DNA of 64,000 bases from Membranipora membranacea (GCA_914767715.1 OU612071.1:27215681-27279680); one strand, 5' to 3'; counted from the stretch's first letter, positions 36,500-48,724 are shown. The notes: generated from the sequence alone by a model not told the origin. Translations and numbers: made by a program.

Positions 36500-37790
36500 C
36501 AAGGGTCTGCAGGCCTGGATTTTCCCATCTCTGGTATCATCTGCAGCAATAAGAACCCATTCAAAGACCTATTTTGCGGCTGCCAGTCCCCAAATAGGTA
36601 TCTGGTTGCTTTAAACACACTCAGACACAAATTTCATTGGGATGGATGGGTTTGCAACATGAGTTGATTGGTTTTAGGCACTCATCACCGGGGTGATAAA
36701 CCCATCAGGATGTGTTTGCTACGATTAAAACCCACCAGAACAACTTTATGGCAATTGATGGATGCCATTTGCCATTCCTACCAGGTCATTGATTGAGTAC
36801 AGACTTTACTTCTTCTACAAGGACAAACGAGGCCTAAAAGCAAAAATATTTTGGTAGAGGAGAGTGGGGTTAGTTGGGCGATTAATTATTTTTAGATGAA
36901 AGCACAGAGGTTGATTATTTTTTCAATTTTCATTGGATAATTGAGTGGAGGGCCTTAAATGACCTTGCTGCTGCTGGTCTGAATAATGAAGAAAGTAATG
37001 TTTTTTGTTTACTTCTAACAGCTAAAGTAACAATCAGGAATAAATATGTCGATAGTACACACTACACAGGCCCATGTTATCTTTCGAATAACAACAGAAG
37101 TCAATCTCAACTCCCCTGAAATGTATACACTCCAAATAATGAAGCATAGCTGATTGAAAACTTGGTGTGTGACAAAGAACCTAATCCTAACAACGAGGCC
37201 CACTTCACCTATATTTAGATTGTTTAGTTAGTTTGAGGACATAATTCAATCCCTCCGAATACAGTCTTTATCACTGCATTGTGAGTTTGCAAAGACAACT
37301 TGCACAGATTGCCTCAAATATTAGCATTCTGATATTTTATAGTGGTATAATATATTTTCAGTAGTTCTGCCATATTTTTATTTAAAGCCCAAAGTCCGAT
37401 GCTGCTCTTTCAACTTACTCCGATGGCGAGAAAGTTGAGACGAGTACCATGTAAATTTCATATGTTGGTCAGCAGAGAGCTCTCGGTCAGAGTTCATATC
37501 AACAGGGTTCTGTGTAGTTCTGGTATAGCTATCATGCCACAGTATGATACTGTCATACGGTTTTGAAAGTCTTATCTCAGTCTCCCTCATTCAAGTGTGG
37601 AAACTGTTTACTGGATGGTGGTTTACTTATAGTGTTTTATCGGGTGTGTGTGTGTGTGTTGTTATGGTGGTGCTCACAAAGTTTAATCACACATTCCATG
37701 TTTCAATACGAGTTAAGGTGTATTTGTATTTGGTGTGTATGGTCTTAGGTACCAAAATAAACGTGTACTGGCTGCTCACTTCATACCCTT
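36500..37790. other. No gene recognised
   Basis: AT-rich sequence. A short (gt)n run lies near 37647-37660. No coding exon, RNA gene or transposon end that I can support. Confidence 0.4.
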
Positions 37791-37801
37791 TATCATTTTA
37801 G

Positions 37802-39098
37802 GCATGCGTATCCCTCTAGAAGACCCGGAAATATATTCTCCAACAGGTATGTGTCAATTAAAACATTTTACCACTTAATAGCCTAGACGTAATGAGGAAT
37901 TATTCCCGACTGACCTCTTGAGAGATAGGAGATTGGACAAACGTATATTGTTTTCATTTTCTGTTTACCTTAGGTCGCCTCCTCTCCAAACAGACACAGA
38001 AAACTCCTTGTCTTTCAGTACTTTGATACGAGTTGATATGAGAAATGTTAGGAATTACAGGCGAAAATTGTTGTTAGCACTAGATAGGATACACTTTAGG
38101 TAAATGAATTAGTAGATTTGCATCGTACCAAATAATCAGTTATGTGTATATTGACTGAGATAACAATAGTGATATGTATTCAATTTTATATTATAGAACA
38201 CAAAGATAAGTCACTGATGTTTCTGAAGCAGGCTGACCTCCGAGTTCAAAACGTTCTAACTAAGCCAGCACTAACTCTAGATTTATGGTAATAAAGAGGT
38301 ATACCAAAAGGCATATTGTGTGCATGGAATTTGGAATGTGTTGTTAGTCTGGCACCAAACTTATGGTTGAATGCTAGGAATGTGCATATTGCAAGTCTTC
38401 CAGTCATTCTCAGGAATAAGATTCACCCTTATTTTTACATACTGATTTTGGTAGCAATGGTTCAAAATGGTAGTTCAATGCAGTTGACAATTAATTGTTT
38501 TGGAAACATAAAAAATATAAAGAGTAGGTCCAACTGCAAGTCTAGGCAGTGAAGTTTGGTTCTAGAAAAGAACAATTTATTCTCTGATTATTAGGTGCGG
38601 CCTACAACAGTAATGGTGACATAGTACCACCTTCCGTCATGCTGATGTTGATATCCAGCTAGCCACGATGTCGCCATCACCCAGGTATTTCAATCTACTT
38701 AATGGAAACAACTTATGCATAATTAGAAAAAAATTTCTTACATGCATATTTGGCAGTGTGACAAAAACATTGCAGAAAGATAGCCTGCCTAGCCTTGTGT
38801 ACTCTTAAATATTTTTCATTTTTAATACTCTATGGCCGCATGGCCCACATATTTTAATGGATTGGATATAGTTAGACGCCAAAACATATACTTGACAGCA
38901 ATGCCATAAAATCATAGGGGGCAGGATGTATATCACTTGTATATGTATTCTATAAATATTATATCTATTTAGATGTAAACACTGCTGACTCATTTACACC
39001 CTTTATGTTTTAGACTATTGGTGGAAAGTATTGTAACAGTGAAAAAATGTCTAAGCCTGCAGAAGAGCAGACAGCACTGGGCACTAATTCTTTCACCA
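37802..39098 (+). CDS. Candidate short exons of an unrecognised plus-strand gene
   Basis: Several segments look like exons. 37802-37845 lies between tttatcattttag and CAACAG|gtatgt. About 37976-38100 lies between ctgtttaccttag and TTTAG|gtaaat, and reads LIRVDMRNVRNYRRKLLLAL. About 38197-38287 reads HKDKSLMFLKQADLRVQNVL after attatag and ends at TTTATG|gtaata. 38595-38684 lies between gattattag and CACCCAG|gtattt. 39014-39098 reads YCNSEKMSKPAEEQTALGTN before TTCACCAG|gtttgt. The first two join in phase but the others do not all fit. No domain recognised, and no start exon found. Confidence 0.3.
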
Positions 39099-39189
39099 GG
39101 TTTGTGACAAATTTCAAAACAAACGCCATGTGATTAACTTGTCAGCTACTATTACTGTTCCTTATTAATCTAATGTCATCATTCTTAAA

Positions 39190-39850
39190 TCAACAGCGTC
39201 GACAGAATCAGGATACATTATCTTTCTGATATTTGCAGTTTTCTGTCCTTACAAAAACTGTGATCGGACAACTGTACATTGTTTACATTTTGTTCATGTG
39301 AGAAGACAATCACTCATCAACAAAAAACATACAAACAATGTATACTTGTCTGATATCTAATATTGTACGGGCAGAGAACTCTAATTGCCAGGAAGATTAG
39401 TGCATCATAAATCAGACGTAGGTGACTACTCATATTTGGGTAGTGATGTGAGTAACTTCTGTCCCTTTTGCCCAAATCAGCAGCGTAGACAGAATTAGGA
39501 TACGTTATCGTTCTGAAATTTGCAGTTTTCAGTCCTTACGAAAATTGTGATCGGACAACTATACTTTGTTTACATTTTGCTCATGTGAGAAGAAAATCAC
39601 GATAAACAAAAAAAATACAAACAATGTATACTTTTCTGATCTCCAATATTGTACGGGCAGAGAACTCTAATTTCCAGGAAGATTAGCGCATCCTAAATCA
39701 GACGTAGGTGTCTACTCATATTTGGGTAGTGATGTGAGTAACTTCTGCCCCTTTTGTCCAAATCAGCAGCGAAGACAGAATTACGATACATTATCATTCT
39801 GAAATTTGCAGTTTTTTGTCCTTACAGAAATTGTGAATGGACAACTATAC
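39190..39850 (+). repeat. Tandem repeat, about 290-bp unit, 2.3 copies
   Basis: Units begin near 39190, 39476 and 39768 at aaatcaacagcg(t/a)(c/a)gacagaat and include ctgtgatcggacaactgta, tattgtacgggcagagaac and tcatatttgggtagtgatg. The third copy breaks off after about 80 bp. Unit-to-unit identity is high by eye, so the duplication is fairly recent. Confidence 0.8.
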
Positions 39851-39936
39851 TTGATAAAGTGACAAAGAGCCCCTGCAGTCATTAGTAGAGTTGGCAAATG
39901 CCACTCACTGACCACGACTTATTTAATATTTTTCAG

Positions 39937-40026
39937 ATGCCCTGGAGCAGAGCTGTAGACAAAGAAGTTGTGTGTGTAGTTATGGAGAGTAATGTTTGTT
40001 AGACACCTGTAACATCGAATTAGAAG
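39937..40026 (+). other. Terminal-exon copy A
   Basis: First of three related segments, bounded by tatttttcag and AGAAG|gtaagttg. It aligns with copies B and C but is the most divergent, and in the frame that is open in B and C it stops after six codons (CPGAEL). It lies about 700 bp before copy B. Confidence 0.5.
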
Positions 40027-40636
40027 GTAAGTTGAATCAAGGACACCAGTCATCCCCCATGCGATTTGTTTTCATGGTTTGATTATTTGCCTAATGGTTT
40101 TATACACAAACTACTCACTAAATTATTTATTTACCATTGAAATACTTTGAAAATTCTTCAAATATTGTCTTTGCCTTGTCATAGTCTAACAAGTATAAAT
40201 TGACAATGTAATTTTACTCTGTCTCCTCCGATCACCCCTGCCACAGATTTTCATCTGTGTCTAGAGTATTATAATACTGAGGGTGGGTTTAATTGGAGAC
40301 TCACTCACTATTTGTCCGGACTCCTGCAGATGAAGTGTGGACAAATCGTGGACAGACACCTACCATTCTTTCAATTCTATAACTGATAAATTTGAAAATC
40401 GGGTATCCCAATGTGCATAACGCAACAGATGACCTCGCATCAAATTTGTCTTGCGAGCGGCTTTTCTGACCGTTTGAGTGTATATGAATATATAGAAATT
40501 AGCTCATCACAAATGTTTCTTCTAACTTTTTCGTGGGAAGGGAGCTCTAACACAACCCAAGCAGAAAGATGAATATCTACCTGATTTGAAATGATGATGC
40601 TTCAACATTCACAGCGACTTTTTTAATATTTTTCAG

Positions 40637-40719
40637 ATGCCCATGCACAGAGAGAGAAATAGAGAGTGTAGTAATGGAGAGGGATACTTGATAGACACCT
40701 AGAAGTTGCACCTGGAAAG
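40637..40719 (+). other. Terminal-exon copy B
   Basis: Bounded by tatttttcag and GGAAAG|gtaagctg. Read with one leading base it encodes CPCTEREIESVVMERDT and then stops. This phase would accept the candidate exon ending at 39098. Confidence 0.5.
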
Positions 40720-40792
40720 GTAAGCTGAACCAGTCATTCCTCATCTGTTTTGTAAACCAAAAACTGGCCAATGGTTTCATACGCTATTTATA

Positions 40793-41301
40793 GACAGTTT
40801 TCTGAGTTCTTATTTATGTCAGAATTCGGAGTTGTCCTCTCTTCAGTTTGGTACTTTTAACCCACTCCGCATAGGAAAAACCTGCTGTAAGAGGGATATA
40901 TTGAAAACAGCTTATGTTGGGATAAAAATGATTTTTGATTCAGAGTCTGCACCATTGAAAACCCTGTGAGACAGGGTTTCCAAATCATTGGAGGCTTGAA
41001 TGTTGATAAATCTTAAATTTTAGTGACAAAACTCAAGAAAGATTCTGCCAAATTGTCCGCAAAACAGGCAGAAAATGCTATAATTGACTAACCAAATACT
41101 ACAATTATTTCCCAAACTATGTCCATATGAGTTTTCAATGTTGCAGATTCTGAATCAAAAATAATTTTTATCCTATTATAAGCGGTTTTCAAGATAACCC
41201 TCTTTTCAGCACGTTTTTCCTATGCGGCATGGGTTAAAAGTACCAAACTGGAGAGAGGACAACTCCAAATTGAGGCCTAAATCAGAGCTCAGAAAACTGT
41301 C
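40793..41301. mobile_element. Foldback-type MITE, 509 bp, arms of about 180 bp
   Basis: The left arm (40793 to about 40970) and the reverse complement of the right arm (about 41120-41301) match over some 180 bp. Shared blocks include gacagttttctgag, ggagttgtcctctct, cagtttggtacttttaaccc and gcataggaaaaac. TA stands outside both ends (40791-40792, 41302-41303). It has no coding capacity. It inserted into the intron-like spacer between terminal-exon copies B and C, which accounts for about 510 bp of their larger spacing. Confidence 0.8.
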
Positions 41302-41957
41302 TATTGACTGCCGTTAAAAAGTATTGAAATATTCTCCTGGCCTCTCCATGGTCATGGTCTAACAAGGATAAAGTTTGTAATTAAGTTTTCACTCATCTCA
41401 TCGCCCCTGCCACAGATTTGATGGTATGTAGGTTTATATTTGGTCTCAATCTCTGAGAAATAAAACTGTCTCTGTAGGGTGCTCTGTAAAAGTTATTTTG
41501 TGTCAATAGTAAGTCATCTTGAGGGTGGTCTCAATTAGATGCTCACCCGCTATATGGCTGGACTCCTGCAGATAAACCCTGGACAGCCACTTACTTTCGT
41601 TTCAATTCATCAATTGATAAACTTTGAAAGTCAGTTATCCCAATGTGCATAATGCTAGAAGGGATCTCACATCAAATTAAACCTTATTCATGCATAAATG
41701 TTAGCCTCAGTAGGCTGTCAGGGGTGGGTGGAGAGCCAGGTTCCCCTTACTCCACCACCCACCCCCGACAGCCTGCACAGGCTACATATATATCTCGTGT
41801 AGACGAATATTCATAGGCCTAAAAATTTCCTAATCACAAAGTTGTCTTGTAACTTTTTCACAGGAAGAAAACTCCAACTCAAATGTAGGACCACACCCCA
41901 TAAATTTTGCAATGAAATTACATTAAGATTGACTGCAACTTATTTTATATTTTTCAG

Positions 41958-42046
41958 ATGCTCCTGCACTGAGAAAGAAATAGAAATGGTTAGTTTAGTA
42001 AAAGAGAGGGATGCTTGACAGACACCTAGAAGATGTACCTGGAAAG
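41958..42046 (+). other. Terminal-exon copy C
   Basis: Bounded by tatttttcag and GGAAAG|gtaagcag. In the same frame as copy B it encodes CSCTEKEIEMVSLVKERDA and then stops. B and C differ mostly by substitutions and a 6-bp length change that keep the frame, which supports coding use. Confidence 0.5.
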
Positions 42047-42484
42047 GTAAGCAGACTCAACAACACCAGTCATTCCTCGTCCGTTTTGTAAACTAAAACC
42101 TGGCTAATGGTTGCATTCACTATCAACTTACTTTAAAAACTCTTTAATTGGCTTACCGCCAGTTGCCCCTGCAACGGATTTTAATTTGTGTCGCTATTGT
42201 CTTGACTCCTGCAAGTCACTTATCCGTGTTTCGATTCCTCTAAACTGATCTACGTTGTCCAGATTTTATCCTCCTAGTCGAGGGCAGACATGTAGCGGAT
42301 AATACCCTTAGAAGAGTTTCTAAACGAAGTAAACAATATTTATATAAGTATTTATGTAAGGGCACTACGGTTGAATATCAGAATTCAAACAACAGTTTGG
42401 CCTAAACTTCGGCTCGCTATGATATTGGCCCTGACATTTCACAATTAAACTGTGTTACTGTTGATGTCTTATTTTTATTTTTAG

Positions 42485-42940
42485 ACGAAGCAGAGTAAAT
42501 GGTCCAAACTCAGAATAGAATCGCTAAGCTTTCCTCATGACAACCTCAGACTTAACCACCTTAATAGCCTACACTACTTACTTTAAATCTCACCAAGCCA
42601 GCTGTATAGCTGTATCCGTAGCGGGTAGGCACTACTAACTCCATGTATCTGACGAATTATCATGTGCTATCATCATCACCACTATTTTTTTTTTCTTTGA
42701 TTACCCAATCGAACTTTTTTTATGCCGAGTAATAATAGTTATTTATGATTCTTCATCATAACTTTATTAAGGTCTTTTCTTCTCTTTTCTTCTTGTATTC
42801 CTGACATCTGATATGCTTTATTGTCCTTACTTTTTCATCTCAATCTGAGTTTTTGATTCACCATCAACCGTTTTTCTTATTCACCTAATCATAGGTTTAT
42901 GATCACAATCAGGATGAAAAATAAAGCTATGACCTCTAGA
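42485..42940 (+). other. Possible 3' UTR exon with poly(A) signal
   Basis: A strong acceptor (ttatttttatttttag) precedes a segment with no long frame and an AATAAA at 42920-42925. It is a plausible shared 3' exon for the unit containing copies A-C. Inference from splice and poly(A) signals only. Confidence 0.35.
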
Positions 42941-43052
42941 AACAAGCAATGCTACACCACAGTTTTATAGTCCCGTGTTAATCCAGTACGAATCGTCACC
43001 CAGCGTGCAAACTGTCATAGATTGATGGAGTTTCGATGTTGATGACGACGCC

Positions 43053-43254
43053 TGGCGACTGTTGAGGGTTGGTCATGGGGTGAAACGCCGATCTGCGTTG
43101 ATGTATGGGAGAAATTTGTCGTTGAATCAATGATAATCTGATATAAAATCACTGTTGACTTGATATCAGATCATCGTTGATTCAACGACAGATTTCTCCC
43201 ATACATCAACGTAGATCGGCGTTTCACCGCATGACCAACCCTCAACCGTTGCCG
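43053..43254. mobile_element. Hairpin (foldback) element, arms of about 90 bp
   Basis: The left arm from gttgagggttggtcatggg (43061) to about 43143 is the near-perfect reverse complement of about 43162-43246 (ending gaccaaccctcaac). The two are separated by roughly 20 bp. Shared internal words include gtgaaacgccgatct, gttgatgtatgggagaaat and gtcgttgaatcaa. No target duplication was clear. As RNA or single-stranded DNA it would form a very stable hairpin. Confidence 0.8.
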
Positions 43255-43864
43255 GCATAATTGGCTGCTTGTTGTATTTGATCATCTGATGGCAGCGATA
43301 TGGTAGCGCTGTGTGAGGTAGAGTGGGATATTCTTGTTTTCGCTTTACTTAAAACAGAATATAATGATAAATCAACCGCATATTTCATGAACATATTATT
43401 TGTCACTCGAAGATCATGCTGATAACAAAACTAAAAATGATTTTTTGGCAATTGGAAGCTTTCGGTTGTTTGTTGTAATACTACATGAAAAAAATATTGA
43501 CCTCCAGTAGCAGTTGAACAACCAACTTTCTTGACTATCTCCTTCAGAAGGGAAACTGATAAACTCTTCAAAAGAGAATGTTACAGGACTAATCCATAAA
43601 CTTACAAACATGTTTAGATAAGTATTTATTTAGCGAGTAGTTTAACCATGACATAAACATAAGTATTTATATGTTTATGGACTTAGTGAGCAATGAGAGA
43701 TACAGAGCTAGTATTCAAGAAAAATCTGAGTTTCAATTTCCGTTATTTTGATTTTCTTGTTGAGAATTTCAATGTGAACTCCATCTGAAAAATTAACAAG
43801 GAAAGGGAGGGATGGCATACCTGTCGAATCCTTATTCCTTTTGCTTCTGAAACACGGGAAAACA

Positions 43865-43955
43865 AAACCAACGCCCTCGGTTGGGCTTGAACTACCAACC
43901 TTTCGAACAAACCAACCAGTCGAAAGCGCTAACCCAATGCGCCATGAAGACTCAA
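43865..43955 (-). other. tRNA-like pseudogene
   Basis: The minus strand contains an A-box-like tggcgcattgggttagcgc and, 45 bp on, a decayed B box (tagttcaagccc). Acceptor ends do not pair and the T arm has an oversized loop. Probably a tRNA pseudogene or SINE head. Confidence 0.4.
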
Positions 43956-44381
43956 ATGGTGGGACATCTCCTCGGTATTTCGTAGCCAGTCGGATATTTT
44001 ATACATTAGTCAGTGTTGCAGTTGATTCAACAATTTTTGTTTGCCAAAATATGGATCACAGCATTTAACAACCTCTTGGCAACATAAAATACATAAATAA
44101 TGCACAAAAATATTGCAAGCCAACTGTAACCCTTTAATTAAGTTCAAGCCAGTGGCTCTCCGCAGCTCAGATGCTTATCACATTTCTTATCTCCTTTCTG
44201 CACGGTTCAGTGAGCAACTTAACATAATTTGTAAAGATCAACATGGTATGGTTACCAGTGATCGCTTGTGGCAAAGGTAGCTTGTGGCTAACCACGAGAA
44301 AACCACTAACAAGCCACCTGGGTTGTCAGTAAAGCCCGATATATAGCGGCAAATTTTCCACTGCAGCCAGCTGGTGATTTA

Positions 44382-44453
44382 GCCATGATAGTATAGTGGT
44401 TAGTACTTCGCGTTGTGGCCGCGAAAACCCAGGTTCGAATCCTGGTCATGGCA
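44382..44453 (+). tRNA. tRNA-His (GTG)
   Basis: The 72-nt sequence folds as a complete tRNA. The acceptor stem GCCATGA (44382-44388) pairs perfectly with TCATGGC (44446-44452). The anticodon stem TCGCG/CGCGA encloses the loop TTGTGGC, giving anticodon GTG at 44415-44417. The A box is tagtatagtggttagta and the B box ggttcgaatcc. There is no intron. It appears functional by structure and would decode CAC/CAU. Confidence 0.93.
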
Positions 44454-44459
44454 AGCCAG

Positions 44460-47005
44460 CTATGTTTTAGTAACCAATACTAAAAATACCACATGAATGA
44501 ATGTCACAGATTTTTCAGCAAACTCTCTATTTTTGACTAGGTAAAACTGGCTATTTATTTTGTAAGATGCATGGTTGAGTGGAATCACAAATGATCCCCT
44601 CTCCTTGATCTCTTCCTATGCCCTGCCTTATACTCATTGCAACAGCTACGAAGGATATCCTGTACTTAATACTGTAATACTTTCAGTATTTGTATTTGCA
44701 ACCGTTGATGTCCTATGTACTATATATTTAAGGTCCACTCTAGACATCTATAATCTACGAATACGGATTGATTACTATCACTGAGATGAATAAAGAGTAC
44801 TACATTATAATATACAGACTCTTGCATACAACATACAATCAGCATATACTTGTATCAAAGAATACTTGCCCGATGTTTTTATTTTATTTTCTATCTTACA
44901 AACTGTTTATCTAAGGTTACATCCACAGAGTACGGTTTGTGAAATTTAATGGTGTAAGTCCCAGGACCAGGAGTAATAGGACAGGAAGTAGTTCGATCAA
45001 GTTGTACTCCTAGAGCTGTATTTGTGAAGACACCATATTTCCCTGTGCTAACTTAGATACTCTCCGTGAAGCAAGTTTATTAGTAAGGAAATTGAAAAGT
45101 GTAAACTAAATTATTTCTTTGTTTAACATTCAAAACACTAAATCTTAAACTACTGATGTATATCAGGCAAATGTGTTCTAATTGACGCTTTCAGAATTAA
45201 TATCTAATTGGCAAATAATTTGCACGAACTGATCTTTTATGGCCGGTGCACATTTTCCACATTGACGACCATCCCAGATAGCAATCCCAGTCAATGTGAA
45301 CATGAAAATTACACAATCCCAGACTGTCTGTGTCCGTCTGGGACAGTATCTTGAAAGTTCGTAACCGTCAAACTTTTCCGATGCTGTCCCAGACGGACCC
45401 AGACTCATTTTGCTTCTGGGTGCTATGTCAAAGAGCAAACTCTGATCGGTTAGCTAAACTAAATAAAATGAACAAACTATATTCAGGGGTAGTGTGTATC
45501 AAGATTTGTTTTTTTAGTTCTTGATTAATCAGCCATTAAATAGTCAAACTTTGTCGAAAGTGAACTTTACCTTAGTTACAGTGAAGATGGTAGTACTTTT
45601 TTTTCCAAGAATGGTAAACAGCTCATGATCACTCTAGACATAACCAATTTTCTTGGTTCTACCCCTGCTTTTTCTAAGTGGTGATTCTCTTCTTGACCCA
45701 CAAAGATATCAGCCTCCCAAATTTGCTAGCTTTAGCATGTACCTCCAAAAGCAGAGAGGAGTTAAAACGAGTTATCCTCTCATGTTAATTTAATTTTGAC
45801 CAATCATATAGGGGAAATTTGACACACCCCTATTTATGCAAATGAGGAAACAGTCTGATCATAAAATGCTTATTGTCACGTGCCCTCCTTCCTCCTCCTT
45901 GATTTGATAACAATAGAATTTATCTTCTGGTTTTTTGTTAGAAGTGTAGACAATTCTTTTTAGCCACAATGGGCCAAAAAATCTTCAATACAATATTTGA
46001 GATCAATGAGTAACAAAGAGAACTAGCAATCAATGTTAAACTCCTGTTTTTCAGCATACTGCATAACATATTCCTATGGTCTATGAGGGATGAGTTAGCC
46101 AGAATATAGTAGTGACACCTCCATGTTGCTTCGGCTTTTATCAGAAAACTCATATCATGGAAGAGCCGACATCTGGCATTAATCGACATGGTTTAATTGA
46201 CATCTTTGCTTTGGTATCTTCCCACTTCAGTATATCATCAGTTGTTTACAACGACTTACAAAAGGGGTATAATGTTCCTAAGCTGTATACAAAGATTAAA
46301 TTGATCTGTGGTATTTTCCCACGTCAGTATATCATCAGTTGTTTACAATGACTTACAAAAGGGGTTTATATTCTTACGTGGTACCACTTTATAAATCCTC
46401 ATAGTCTATAGAATTAAGTTATTTTAAATTTGAAGGGATTGATCTAAGTTTTGATCACTTGTGCATCACAAATAAGTTTTGCTTTCACTTGACTTCAGCT
46501 AAAAAAGTTTTGCAGACTCAATTGTTAACTTTGGATAATGGCAAATGGTGTAAGATTTTCCGGGAGGGCTGGTGGTGATATGAATGTAACCATACATCCT
46601 TCTGTTTCCCAAAGAGAGCCAAGGTAAAGGTTAACACTTGTATAACTCATATTGAACTTATTGCCTTCCCCAAGCAGTTTAAGCTGGTAATTGTTTATAG
46701 TATTGAGATCTGCAGTGGTAGAGGCAACTTTATTTCTTATTGTATCCCTTGCCATATACTTTATACAAACTAAGAACTTTATAGGGTGATAAAACAGCAC
46801 AATCAAATCAAATCAGACTTTATAATGAGAGAGGCCTTTGTTAATTTGAATTAAATAATGGATGCTGAGTCTTTTGTTAGGTCATGGACTCAACCAAAAA
46901 TGTCACCAGTCAACTTCTAACATGGAATGAAGACAAAAACGTGATAGTTAAATCCAAATAATAAAAATGAAGACCTATCGAATTATTCCCTATCTTAATT
47001 TTGTA
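44460..47005. other. Mostly unassigned region with small repeats
   Basis: I see a 15-bp inverted repeat (gtccgtctgggacag at 45332-45346 against 45384-45398) and a tandem duplication of about 106 bp at 46213-46380 (cagtatatcatcagttgttt twice). No gene can be supported. The region should include the start of the collagen gene that follows, but I could not place that first exon. Confidence 0.4.
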
Positions 47006-47010
47006 GACAG

Positions 47011-48721
47011 GATTCCTACATATGTCATGTTATCAGCTGTAACCCAAGATCCTTAAATATACTTTTATTTGCGAGCACAGTCATTCTTCTTATCACTGTT
47101 GTATCGACAACAGCATACTTTGCCACAGAGTTAGGAAGACTCAATGGTAAACTACAGGCAATGAAGGCCGATGACTTGCAAGTAAAAGGTAACTGATCTA
47201 TTGATATATCTGTGTAATTCAGTTCTGATCAAACGGTTCGTAAGCCATCCTTCAAAACCAAAAACTCTTCTGTTCCCATCCTTGACCTTTTTGTCTGTCT
47301 CTGTGCCTGTTACGGTCATAGTCATAGTGTAGTTAATCTAATTCTAGACTATATGCCTTCAATCCTCATAGTACAGGGAAAAATTAATCTAAAATATCAA
47401 TCAACCCATATAATCCATTATAACTAAAAGTATGTTGATTAATTACAGCGGAAGTTGGAACTTTGAGAGGATTCGTGGACCTATCAAAGGGGGAGAAAGG
47501 GGATACTGGTGCAAGAGGACTTACGAGAAAGCAAGGACCGCAAGGTGCTGGACAGCAGGGTGATAGAGGATTTTCTGGCCAGAAAGGGGCTCCTGGAAAT
47601 CAGGGTGCAAAAGGAGATCAAGGCTTGAAGGGAAGTGCCGGACACACCTGGGTACGGACAAAAAGGTCAAAAGGGCGTGGGAGGTGCTGGAGGCAGTGAG
47701 TTCACAGTTTGGGGAAGAACTGATTGTCCCTCAACATCTTCCCTCATTTACCACGGTGAGATCTTAACAACTTATTTTAGACAGGTCTGTTACAATTTGT
47801 TCATCAGTTCTATTCTGTGGGGAGGTAATAAGAGAACCACTGATCATTATTATGATGTTTGTTTAAAAGTTTTGGTAGTTTATTATGTTGTTACACACTT
47901 TCATCGATAGTCCTATGTACTGAATCGATTCACTTTCTGCTCCAGCTCTTTTCATTATAAGCTCTCTTGTGCTGCATTTGCAAATAGTTTTCATGGTTGC
48001 ACCAGTATAACCACATAAGGTATTTAGAGCCTAGCTCTGATATAAACCCTCTGATTTCATAGAACAGTAAAGGGATGATGGATTCTAGCAAAGGCTAAGG
48101 AAAAATCATGGCAAATGTTATGTTGTGACTGCTGCACCCTGACGTAGCTACTAGTCATTCTAATAATGAAAGAAAAATATCACCACTTGCTTAATATTGT
48201 GATTGTTGTTTTCGTTCGTTTATATAGGGGTTGTTGGTGGAAGTAGATATACTGCAAATAGCGGTGGGGTTGGCTATCTTTGTCTCCCTCAAAATCCACA
48301 ATGGCTGAAGTTCAATTACTCAGCATCATGGGTTTCATGGATGGCATCAGTAGAGTATATTGTTGAAGATTATGGAATACTTCCCAATAATCTACATGGA
48401 AAAAGAGCAGTATGTGCGAGATGTTACACGGAGTCAAGACCTGCTGTCATGATGATACCAGCTCGTACAAGTTGTGACGCAGGCTGGACACGTGAATACT
48501 ATGGCTATCTTATGGCCAACCAGGAGACTGCTTATAGAAATCCATCAAACTATGCGTGTGTCCATAATACGCCACTCTCCTACGAACATTCATGCCGTAA
48601 TTATGGTGGGGGTTTGGAGTTTGTGAATGCTGATTGTGATGGGCGAGCCACTATTGATGAATGTGAACATGGGCAATATGTTAACAACAGGCAGCTCACA
48701 TGTGTTGTGTGTACTCGCTAA
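47011..48721 (+). pseudogene. Membrane-anchored short-chain (spongin-type) collagen, frameshifted
   Basis: The exons found are 47011-47188, 47449-47755 and 48228-48721. The first encodes a transmembrane segment (LLFASTVILLITVVSTTAYF) followed by a charged stalk, the pattern of a type II membrane collagen. The second has about 20 Gly-X-Y triplets with two interruptions, then FTVWGRTDCPS. The third completes the C-terminal domain (GGVGYLCLPQNPQW, RAVCARCYT, MMIPARTSCDAGWTREYYGY, LTCVVCTR then stop), the signature of spongin short-chain collagens. A net one-base shift near 47640-47650 puts the two halves of exon 2 in different frames; the second frame is the one that joins exon 3 in phase. It may be a disabled gene or a base-calling error. 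The N-terminal exon was not found. Likely role: extracellular matrix assembly. Confidence 0.82.
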
Positions 48722-48724
48722 ATG

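Noticed and set aside
45332-45398. Transcription terminator or MITE from a 15-bp inverted repeat
   Set aside because: Arms are short, no target duplication was found and rho-independent terminators are not expected here. It is recorded only as a small inverted repeat.
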